DNA of 64,000 nt, taken from Pseudoflavonifractor sp. An184. Lineage in GTDB: Bacteria; Bacillota; Clostridia; Oscillospirales; Oscillospiraceae. A program made the translations under genes and the position numbers. Under the pieces are notes generated by a model. The model was given only the letters and a program-made list of their open reading frames with translations. It did not search any database and was not told the DNA's origin. Numbering within the stretch: the first letter of the stretch is position 1; the number at the start of each line of letters is the position of its first letter. The stretch covers positions 1 to 64,000 of the forward strand of contig NZ_NFKI01000002.1 in assembly GCF_002160305.1 (NCBI RefSeq). Reading direction: 5' to 3'. Below, in pieces: positions 35,773 to 43,428 of this stretch.

Positions 35773-37995
35773 TCAGGATTTTTTTGCGGCTGAACCCTCC
35801 AGCAGCTGGAGCAGCAGCTCCTCGTTTCTCAGCGCCGCCTGGGACAGGGCCTGGGACTTGTCCCGGAGGCGGGAGAGAACCACGTCGTAGTCCGCCATCA
35901 GGCGGTCGGCGCAGGCGATGGCCTCCCGGGCGTCAAAGCGCTCCACATGGCCGGCGGAGGGCAGCTCCAGCTCCTGGAGGTAACTCTCCACCTTGGGGTC
36001 GTACACCAATCCCAAGCAGGGCACCGCCATCCGGGCGGCGAAAATCAGGGTGTGCAGGCGCATCGCTACGCACAGCCGTGCCTGTCCCAGCACCGCCATC
36101 AGCTCCTGCGGGGTGCAGGAGGCCTCCAGCAGATAGGAGGGCTCCTCCATAGCCTGGCGCACCTGCTGGGTGGCGGCCCGGTCGTGGCCGGGCTGCATCA
36201 TTAGAAACAGAATCTCCATGCCGTAGGCCCGGCGCAGGTGGTCGCACAGGGCGGCCAGCTGACGGGGAAACTCCCCCGTCCCAGGCCAGTCCCGCACGGA
36301 AACCGCCGCGAAGGGAACCCCCTGGGGCAGCCGGGCTGTTTCCAGCAGCTCCTGTCCCCGCGCCTCCGGGGCGGGGGGCAGATTGAACACCGGGTCCGCC
36401 GTCACATACAGGTCGGAGCGGCTCACTCCCATATCCTGGAGTTCCTTGGCGGAGCTGCGGTCCCGGAGGGTAACCAGAGCCGCCCGCTCCACCGCCTTTT
36501 TGACCCGCCGGCGGTTGGCCGGCCTGCTCACCGGACCGATGCCGTTGGCGTAGAGCATCACCGGCTTGTGGAACCGCTCCGCCAGCCGGATGATGGACAG
36601 ATAGTAGAGAAGGGACCGGGTGGAGGTCCGGTCCTGCAGGAGGCTCCCCCCTCCCGACAGAAGCGCGTCACACCGGCGCAGGGCCTGAAGGACTTTCCAT
36701 ACCTGGAATCGGGGTACCGCATCCAGGCCGTACAGCCGCTCGGTCAGCGCCGGGTCGTTGGACAGGACCGTGATGGAGATGTCCTCGCTGGCGGCCACAA
36801 TCCCCTCTTGAATGGACTGAAGGATGGCGTCGTCTCCCGCGTTGGAGAAGCCGTAGTAACCGCTCATCACCACGTTATACCGGCGCCGGCGCACCTGGTC
36901 GTACACCTTCAGGCAGTCCCCCGCCATCCGGCGCACCGAGTAGAAATCAAAGATCACCTGACGGCCGTACTCCCCCAGCTCCGCCTTCTTCTCCGGCGGG
37001 AGGGCCAGGGCGGCCAGCACATCCTCCCGCAGCCGCTCCGGGGTGGACATAGGCAGACCCCGGCAGCAGAAATTGCCCGCCTGGGCCTCCTCCAGCTTGT
37101 CCGGGCCGAAGAGCCCCTGATAGCCCTCGTTGCCCGCCACGATCACCGGCTTGGCCGCCGACATGGCCTCCAGAGCCGAGCGGGACACCCCCACAAACAG
37201 GTCCCCCGCCGCCACGATCTCGTTGATGTCGGTGCGGGGACCGGTCATCACCACGCAGGTGCGGCCCAGATCCGCGTTCACCTGGTCCGCTTGGGCTTTG
37301 ATTTCGTCAAACACATTGCCCCCGCCGGTGATGATCAGCTGGATACCCGGCACTTCCCGGTCCAGATCCCGGGCAACCTGCACCAGCTGACGGGCCACCA
37401 GAGCCCGGTCCTCATCCATCCGGCTCACATAGGAGATCACCGGCTTTTGGGGGTCCAGCCCCAGCTCGGCCATCACCCTGTCCCGGGATACCTCCGGGGA
37501 GAACTTGTTGGTGTCGATGCCGTTGACGGTGACGGTGATGTGCTCCTCCGGCACCCCGTACTCCCGCATCAGATATGCCTTGATATCCTCGGACACAGCC
37601 ACCGTCCGCTGCCCCCAGTTGGTGAGGTAGCGGAGCATCCCCCGGGTCTCAAAGACCCAGTGGGCGGTGGTGACAAAGGGAAAGTGCATGGTGGCATGAA
37701 GAGAGCCGCACAGAAAGGCGGGGATGCGGGCGTGGGCGTGGACCACATCGGGCTTCTCCTTTTGGATGATCTCCTTGAGAAGCTTCCGGGAGCGGCGCAT
37801 ATACCTTACGTTCCGCCGGTGCATGGGGACCGAGTAGTGGCGGATGCCCGCCGCCTTGATCTCGGGCACGTACACTCCCCCGTTGGAGGCGATGGCCACG
37901 TCATGGCCCTCCGCTTTCAGCTCCTTGGCCAGCTCCACGATGTGAGTCTCCGCTCCGCCGATATCCAGGCCCATGGTGGCCATTAAAATCTTCAC
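35773..37995 (-). CDS. Glycosyltransferase-CsaB pyruvyl transferase fusion
   Basis: A 740-residue two-domain enzyme. Residues 1-365 form a GT4-type glycosyltransferase (MGLDIGGAETHIVELAKEL, VHAHARIPAFL, VNGIDTNKFSPE, SRSALEAMSAAKPVIVAGNEG). From about 370 a polysaccharide pyruvyl transferase follows (VVMSGYYGFSNAGDDAIL, LSGGGSLLQDRTSTRSLLYY, MRLHTLIFAARMAVP). CsaB adds ketal pyruvate to secondary wall polymer, creating the ligand for SLH domains. The last gene of a six-gene operon that starts at murJ; 13 bp separate it from the DUF4330 gene. Confidence 0.92.
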   Translation of the reverse strand: MKILMATMGLDIGGAETHIVELAKELKAEGHDVAIASNGGVYVPEIKAAGIRHYSVPMHRRNVRYMRRSRKLLKEIIQKEKPDVVHAHARIPAFLCGSLHATMHFPFVTTAHWVFETRGMLRYLTNWGQRTVAVSEDIKAYLMREYGVPEEHITVTVNGIDTNKFSPEVSRDRVMAELGLDPQKPVISYVSRMDEDRALVARQLVQVARDLDREVPGIQLIITGGGNVFDEIKAQADQVNADLGRTCVVMTGPRTDINEIVAAGDLFVGVSRSALEAMSAAKPVIVAGNEGYQGLFGPDKLEEAQAGNFCCRGLPMSTPERLREDVLAALALPPEKKAELGEYGRQVIFDFYSVRRMAGDCLKVYDQVRRRRYNVVMSGYYGFSNAGDDAILQSIQEGIVAASEDISITVLSNDPALTERLYGLDAVPRFQVWKVLQALRRCDALLSGGGSLLQDRTSTRSLLYYLSIIRLAERFHKPVMLYANGIGPVSRPANRRRVKKAVERAALVTLRDRSSAKELQDMGVSRSDLYVTADPVFNLPPAPEARGQELLETARLPQGVPFAAVSVRDWPGTGEFPRQLAALCDHLRRAYGMEILFLMMQPGHDRAATQQVRQAMEEPSYLLEASCTPQELMAVLGQARLCVAMRLHTLIFAARMAVPCLGLVYDPKVESYLQELELPSAGHVERFDAREAIACADRLMADYDVVLSRLRDKSQALSQAALRNEELLLQLLEGSAAKKS

Positions 37996-38008
37996 GGACG
38001 CTTCCCCC

Positions 38009-38527
38009 TCACTGGGCCGAATCCGCTCCCTGGACCTGGATGTCCGTCACCATCCCCAGGAAGTAGGCGTACTTGGTGTTGAAGTGCCGGTGGGAGTTGA
38101 CGCCCAGATCATAGATCCGGTTCAGGGCCACTGTGCCGTCCGAACCAATCAGAGCGTCTCCCTCAATGGTCAGCAGGATATCATAGTACCCCTCCGCCGG
38201 CACATAGGCCACGGTGCCGTCGTCCAGCTCCCCCTGCTCCGTACCGGGGCTGACCTCAATATCTACAATCGTTCCCAGAGAGCCGCCGGTGCTGCGCTCT
38301 TTGTCGTACATCTGGTCTCCCACCTGGATGGCGGAGAGCATATACTCCGGCTGGTTGTTCAGCTTCATCTGATAGACCACCTTGGTGGTGGTCACGCTGG
38401 TGCCCGTCTGGGGCATCTGAGTCTTTACATAGATGGCCAGCGCCAATACGGCCACCACCAGAATTACGATCACATCAATAATGCTGATCTTGCCGAACAG
38501 GCGGCCGTCCCGATCCAGTATTTTCAT
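38009..38527 (-). CDS. DUF4330 membrane-anchored protein (second copy)
   Basis: A 172-residue protein with one N-terminal transmembrane helix (about 15-36, IIDVIVILVVAVLALAIYV) and an extracytoplasmic beta-rich domain. It matches the DUF4330 pattern (DRDGRLFGKISIIDV). The ATG overlaps the stop of the preceding paralogue as ATGA. It is always beside wall-polymer genes here, so it may be an assembly or scaffold component; this is inference. Confidence 0.85.
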   Translation of the reverse strand: MKILDRDGRLFGKISIIDVIVILVVAVLALAIYVKTQMPQTGTSVTTTKVVYQMKLNNQPEYMLSAIQVGDQMYDKERSTGGSLGTIVDIEVSPGTEQGELDDGTVAYVPAEGYYDILLTIEGDALIGSDGTVALNRIYDLGVNSHRHFNTKYAYFLGMVTDIQVQGADSAQ

Positions 38528-39024
38528 CCTTCCGCCTCCCTCACGATCTCCGTCACCGGGCCGCTGCCCATGTAGCCGGGCCCGCGGACATAGGTGGTCT
38601 GTCCCACCCGGAAGTCATAGCCCCCGTCCAGCAGGAGGGCCTCTCCGCTGTCGGTGCAGGTGCTCTCCACGGTGACATACACATCCTCAAAGCCCTCCAG
38701 CACCGCGTCCACATAGGTCTGGGTCTCCTGGTTGAGCACCTGAACCACGGCGGGCTCCGCCCGCACGGACACCACGCTGCCCATCCGATAGTTTTTCACC
38801 GTGTCCACCAGGGGGTCGCCGGGCTGGATCAGCTCGCTGCTCCCCTCAGTCATGCTTTGAAACATTATGGTGTACTGCACCGTCTGGGAGGCGGAGGACG
38901 TCTCCCCTCCCCCGGACCGAAGGCCAAACCAGGCCACCGCCGCGCCCGCCGCCAGAACCACCACCAGTACGATGGCGTCGAACAGGTTCAGGCGCAGGCG
39001 GAATTTATGGTTATTTTGTTCCAT
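38524..39024 (-). CDS. DUF4330 membrane-anchored protein (first copy)
   Basis: A 166-residue paralogue of the next gene with one N-terminal transmembrane segment (FDAIVLVVVLAAGAAVAWFGL) and an extracytoplasmic domain. GAAAGGAG precedes the ATG. It overlaps the glycosyltransferase upstream by 14 bp and the DUF4330 copy downstream by 4 bp. Confidence 0.8.
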   Translation of the reverse strand: MEQNNHKFRLRLNLFDAIVLVVVLAAGAAVAWFGLRSGGGETSSASQTVQYTIMFQSMTEGSSELIQPGDPLVDTVKNYRMGSVVSVRAEPAVVQVLNQETQTYVDAVLEGFEDVYVTVESTCTDSGEALLLDGGYDFRVGQTTYVRGPGYMGSGPVTEIVREAEG

Positions 39025-40141
39025 GGGGCACTCCTTTCAGCACGTCAAGATACACTTGCTCCACATTCTTGGCAAAAATTTCTCCGGTAAACCGGCTCTG
39101 GAAAATCTCCACCGCCCTCCGGCTCATCCGCGCCAGGGTCTCCGGCTCGTCCATGAGCCGGGCGATGCAGCGGGCCAGGGCGGCGCTGTCCCGGTTGGGG
39201 AAGATCAGTCCGTCCTCCCCGTCGTCAATAAGCCAGGGATTGCCCCCGTAACTGCTGACGACGGCGGGCAGGCCCATGCTCATCCCCTCCAGAATGGACA
39301 GGCTGGAGGTCTCGGTACCATAGGATGCGTTGAGCTGCACATCCAGCACGGAGAGCACCGGAGCCACGTCGGTCTGGAATCCCAGGAAAAACACCGTGTC
39401 CTCCAGCCCCCGGTGGGAGACTTCCCCGCGCAGCTCTTCCTCGTACCCGCCCACGCCGGCAATGAGGATCTGGAGTTTCCGCCCCTCCTCCTTCAGCTGC
39501 TGGGCCGCCTCCACAATGTGCAGGTGGCCCTTGTAAGGCTCGATGCGGGCCAGGATACCGGCAGTAAATACGTCCGGACTGAGGCCGTACCGTTCCCGAA
39601 AGTCCCGACACGTCTCAGGCGCGCTGCGCGCTACCGGAGCGACTCCGTTCATCATCACTGTGATGCGCTTGGACGAAATGCCGGCGTCGGTAAGATTGGC
39701 CGCCGCCGCCGGGCTCACGGCGATGATCCGGTCGGCGTAGTGCTCATTCACCCACTTATTCACCCACCGCCCGGGGGGATACCGCAGCTTGGCAGGCACC
39801 GGGAAGGCGGAGTGGCGGGTGTACACCACCTTTTTCCCGCACCGCCGGGCGGCGATGCGGCCGGACAGGGCCCCGTGGGTGTGGACGATGTCCGGGTCCA
39901 CCCGGCCAATAAGCTCCCGGAGCAGCTTCACATCCTCTTTATCATAGGAGCGGTCGGCGATACCGTCCACCTCATAGACCGTGGTGTTCAGCTCCTCCAG
40001 AGGGGCCTTCAGCAGACTCCCCCGGGGAAGGGCCACCGCCGTGTCAAACTGCGCCCGGTCGGCATACTGCAGGTAGTTGATCAGCACCCGTCCGGCGCCC
40101 CCAATATTGGTATCGCTGATGATGTTCAGCACGCGGATCAT
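39011..40141 (-). CDS. Glycosyltransferase family 4
   Basis: A 376-residue GT-B glycosyltransferase. The N-terminal LNIISDTNIGGAGRVLINYLQ and VHTHGALSG, and the C-terminal ARIEPYKGHLHIVEAAQQL and GMSMGLPAVVSSYGGNP (the nucleotide-sugar E-x7-E region), are characteristic. It probably adds a sugar to the wall polymer. Its start overlaps the stop of the O-antigen ligase gene. Confidence 0.92.
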   Translation of the reverse strand: MIRVLNIISDTNIGGAGRVLINYLQYADRAQFDTAVALPRGSLLKAPLEELNTTVYEVDGIADRSYDKEDVKLLRELIGRVDPDIVHTHGALSGRIAARRCGKKVVYTRHSAFPVPAKLRYPPGRWVNKWVNEHYADRIIAVSPAAAANLTDAGISSKRITVMMNGVAPVARSAPETCRDFRERYGLSPDVFTAGILARIEPYKGHLHIVEAAQQLKEEGRKLQILIAGVGGYEEELRGEVSHRGLEDTVFFLGFQTDVAPVLSVLDVQLNASYGTETSSLSILEGMSMGLPAVVSSYGGNPWLIDDGEDGLIFPNRDSAALARCIARLMDEPETLARMSRRAVEIFQSRFTGEIFAKNVEQVYLDVLKGVPHGTK

Positions 40142-41592
40142 TGGATTCTCCTCCCTTCCTCCGGAAGTTGTCCGCGCCGGGCCAGCAGACCGCCCAGGGC
40201 GATGAACACCCAGAACAGGAACATGACCCGGTAATTATAAAAAGAGTAGTCTGTCATGGCCTGGACCATAAAGCCGGCCATGCCTGCCACCACCGCCGCC
40301 TGGTGCAGACGGCTGTAAGAGTCCTTCTCCCGGCAGAAAGCGGCGCACAAATCCCGGAAAAAGTGGAACAGGAGCAGCACAAAGATCACCAGAGCGATGA
40401 CCCCCGCGTCACACATGATCTGCAAAAACAGATTGTGGGAGTGGGGGGCGGTAACGCCGCTGTAACTGTACCGGGGATAGACCAGGTTGAAGGCCGCATC
40501 TCCGGGGCCGATACCGCACAGCCAATAGTCCTTCAGCATGGCCAGGGTCCCCATCCAGATATATACCCGGTAGGAGGTGGACTGATCTCCCAGGTTTCCG
40601 ATGCTGGTAAAGCGCTGAATCACCGTCTCGGGAAGGACAAAATACATGGCCACCAGCAGCAGCGGGGAGAGCAGCAGCAGCCGGGGCTGGAGGAACATCA
40701 AAAAGACCAGCCCGGCAAACAGCAATCCCAGCCAGGCCCCCCGGGCAAAGGTGAGCAGCATACATACACACATGAGCCCGCAGCAGCAGAAGTAGACCAC
40801 TCGCATTCCCCACCCCTTGGCAGAGAGCAGTCCTGCTCCGCCCAGAGCGATGACCAGGATCAGATATTGCCCCAGCATGTTGGGATTCTCCAGGGTGGAT
40901 GTCGCCCGGAAGGTGATGCTGCTGAACATGTCGCTGTCCACCCAGGCGTCCGACTGGTAGCCCCAGCCGAAGATATACTGACAGATGCCGTACAGGGCCA
41001 CCGCTGTTCCCGCCAGCACCAGCAGGAGGACCAGGGTGTCCAGCTGCCGGCGGGTGGTGATGGAGTTCTCCAGCACCAGAGCAAAAAGGGTGAAGGCCAC
41101 CGTCAGGCATCCGCCCAGCAGACTGCCCGACCGGGTGACTGAGAACCAGGTCCCCACCAGATAGATGGCCGCATACATCCAGATATAGCGGTTATAGGGG
41201 GCGTAGAACAGTTCCAGTTCCCGCCGCTCCATCACCAGAAGCAGCAGGGAGAAGCAGCTCACCAGCATCAGCCCCAGCACCGCCATAGTGGGCAGGATGG
41301 GGGCCAGCGCCGCCGCCGCCCCCGCCCAGAGCCAGCACTTTTGAAAGACGCTCCCCGCGAACAGCTTTCGCAGGTGGAGGGCCTCATAGATCCGGCACAG
41401 GCCCCGGTGGACACACCGCCACAGGCGGGTAAAGACGCTGCTCTCCGACTCCGCCCGCTCCAGCCGGATGGGTGGGTGGAGGAACCACTGGATAACGCCG
41501 CTCCCCTGCCACTGCCGCCCGAACCACAGGCACAGGGCGAAAAGCGCCCGGTACAGGACGCTCGCTTTCACGATCCGCTGCATTCGTTCCAT
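40138..41592 (-). CDS. O-antigen ligase/polymerase family membrane protein
   Basis: A 484-residue polytopic protein of the Wzy/WaaL type with about ten transmembrane helices and the large extracytoplasmic loop near residues 330-400 (TSYRVYIWMGTLAMLKDYWLCG, YSGVTAPHSHNLFLQI). It should polymerise or ligate the polymer chain. It starts 3 bp after the MurJ stop. Confidence 0.9.
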   Translation of the reverse strand: MERMQRIVKASVLYRALFALCLWFGRQWQGSGVIQWFLHPPIRLERAESESSVFTRLWRCVHRGLCRIYEALHLRKLFAGSVFQKCWLWAGAAAALAPILPTMAVLGLMLVSCFSLLLLVMERRELELFYAPYNRYIWMYAAIYLVGTWFSVTRSGSLLGGCLTVAFTLFALVLENSITTRRQLDTLVLLLVLAGTAVALYGICQYIFGWGYQSDAWVDSDMFSSITFRATSTLENPNMLGQYLILVIALGGAGLLSAKGWGMRVVYFCCCGLMCVCMLLTFARGAWLGLLFAGLVFLMFLQPRLLLLSPLLLVAMYFVLPETVIQRFTSIGNLGDQSTSYRVYIWMGTLAMLKDYWLCGIGPGDAAFNLVYPRYSYSGVTAPHSHNLFLQIMCDAGVIALVIFVLLLFHFFRDLCAAFCREKDSYSRLHQAAVVAGMAGFMVQAMTDYSFYNYRVMFLFWVFIALGGLLARRGQLPEEGRRIQ

Positions 41593-41595
41593 CGC

Positions 41596-43161
41596 TCAAC
41601 CTCGTTTTCTCAGTTTGTTCCAAACGCTCCCTGCCAATTTCATTTCCTCCAGCCGCATGAGGCCGGCCAGCAGGAAGTAAACCGCCGCTCCCAAAGCGGC
41701 GCAGAGTCCCAGAAGGACCACCTCGCCCAACTTGCCCGAGGGCAGCAGCGATTCCAGCCCGGTCCGGGCCAGCCATACCACCGCAGACATGCCAACGGCA
41801 GCCAGGAGCATCTTTCCGAAATCCCCCAAAAATTCCCGGGAGAGCACCCCCTCTCCCCGCGCCTCCAGGGGAATCAGCAGAAGAACTGCGTACAACGTGG
41901 AGGATACCGTGGAGGAGATCGCCAGTCCCGCCACCCCCAGGGGCTCTGTGAGTACCATGCACAGGCCCAGGTTGGCCAGAATGGAAATGGCCCCGGCCAC
42001 CAGGGGGGTGCGCCCGTCCTGCCTGGCAAAGTAGGACCGGCTCAAAATATTCTGAAGGCCATAGCCCACCATCCCCAAAGAGACCCAAACCAGGGCCTGG
42101 GAGGTGATGGACACGGAAAATTCGTCAAACTCCCCGCCCCCGTACAGGAAGGACACCAGGGGCCGGGCCAGGAGCATGAGCCCCGCCGCCATGGGGAGGA
42201 CAAAAAACAGGCTCCCGTGGACCGTCTGGCGCAGAGTGTCCCGGAAGGCCGCCTCCTGGTGCTGGGCCGTAAGCCGGGACAGCTTGGGGAAGATCACATT
42301 GGTGATGGACAGAATAAATACCCCGGCAATTACCAGATATAAATTGGTGGAGTACTCCATGGCGGACACCCCCGCCCCGTCGTACAGGTGGGAGCCGAAC
42401 CGGGAGTTGATGGTCAGATTGATGGGCTGCACCCAGGTGGACACCATCACCGGCCCCATCAGGGCAAAGGCCCGGCGCATCCCATCGGTGCGGAAGGAGA
42501 AGTTGGGGTGGTACCGGAAGCCGATCTGTTTTAAGGAGGGCACCTGTACCAGGGCCTGGAGCAACCAGCCCGCCAGATAGGCGGCGGCCAGGCCGTATAC
42601 CCCATACTCCTCGTCCAGGAAGTAGAAATAGCCGATGATGACCAGATTGGAAACCGTGCTGATGAGGGCGGGGATATTGAACCGGTCCATAGCCTGCAAA
42701 ATTCCCACAAAGGAGAAGGCTACCCCGGTAAAGAGCACCGTGGGGAACATCACCCGGGTGAGGGAGGCCGCCAAGGCGGCGGTCTGGGCGTCATAGCCGT
42801 CGGCAAACAGGGTCACCAGGGGCTCCGCAAAGAGAATGCCCAGCCCCGTCAAAAGGGCGGTAAGCAGGGTCATGACAGACAAAAAGTTGCCTCCAAACCG
42901 GAATGCCTCCTGCTTTCCCTTCTTTGTCAGATACTCGCTGAACACAGGGATGAAGCAGGCCGCAATGGCCGAGGCAAACACCACATCAAAAAAGACTCTC
43001 GGAATCCGGCTGGCCACATAAAATGCCTTGGCCTCCATCCCGGCGGTGCCGTAGTGGACCGCCATGAGATGGTCCCGATACAGTCCCAGTATCTTTCCAA
43101 TCAAGGTAATGACCATCACGATACTGATGGTCCGAGTTGCATGTTCGTTTTCTCTTGCCAA
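41596..43161 (-). CDS. murJ: MurJ-type lipid flippase
   Basis: A 521-residue MATE/MOP-fold protein with about fourteen transmembrane helices. Conserved segments include GKILGLYRDHLMAVHYG, FVASAIAACFIPVFSEYL-like and VGYGLQNILSRSYFARQDGRTP. In this setting it may flip the polymer precursor rather than lipid II. A TTG at 43161 is chosen as start because GAGAGGAG lies 8 bp upstream and no ATG fits. First gene of the operon running to 35773. Confidence 0.9.
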   Translation of the reverse strand: MARENEHATRTISIVMVITLIGKILGLYRDHLMAVHYGTAGMEAKAFYVASRIPRVFFDVVFASAIAACFIPVFSEYLTKKGKQEAFRFGGNFLSVMTLLTALLTGLGILFAEPLVTLFADGYDAQTAALAASLTRVMFPTVLFTGVAFSFVGILQAMDRFNIPALISTVSNLVIIGYFYFLDEEYGVYGLAAAYLAGWLLQALVQVPSLKQIGFRYHPNFSFRTDGMRRAFALMGPVMVSTWVQPINLTINSRFGSHLYDGAGVSAMEYSTNLYLVIAGVFILSITNVIFPKLSRLTAQHQEAAFRDTLRQTVHGSLFFVLPMAAGLMLLARPLVSFLYGGGEFDEFSVSITSQALVWVSLGMVGYGLQNILSRSYFARQDGRTPLVAGAISILANLGLCMVLTEPLGVAGLAISSTVSSTLYAVLLLIPLEARGEGVLSREFLGDFGKMLLAAVGMSAVVWLARTGLESLLPSGKLGEVVLLGLCAALGAAVYFLLAGLMRLEEMKLAGSVWNKLRKRG

Positions 43162-43206
43162 ACTTTTCGCTCCTCTCCTGCTCCGGTCTGGATTGAGCCG
43201 CGCTTT

Positions 43207-43235
43207 ATTGTACACCAACCCCCTCCCTTTTTCAA
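43207..43235 (-). promoter_or_regulatory. Promoter of wall-polymer operon
   Basis: On the minus strand TTGAAA (plus 43230-43235) and TACAAT (plus 43207-43212) with a 17-bp spacer, 46 bp before the TTG start. Confidence 0.75.
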
Positions 43236-43317
43236 CCATTCTCCGCCAGATTCACGGCTTGTTCATACTTTTCCTCTTTTCTTCGGCGTACCGCAGTTTT
43301 TTCCACCGCTGCTCACA

Positions 43318-43346
43318 TTGATTTTATGTAAATTCCCTGCTATAAT
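43318..43346 (+). promoter_or_regulatory. Promoter of SLH/NAGPA gene
   Basis: TTGATT at 43318-43323 and TATAAT at 43341-43346 with a 17-bp spacer, divergent from the wall-polymer operon promoter about 90 bp away. Confidence 0.8.
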
Positions 43347-43428
43347 GAAGGCTGTTATGTCCCGCCCTGGCGGTGCGGTCCGCTGGAGGGTACTCGAATT
43401 TTATTCTCGATTGATTAAGGAGTGTATC

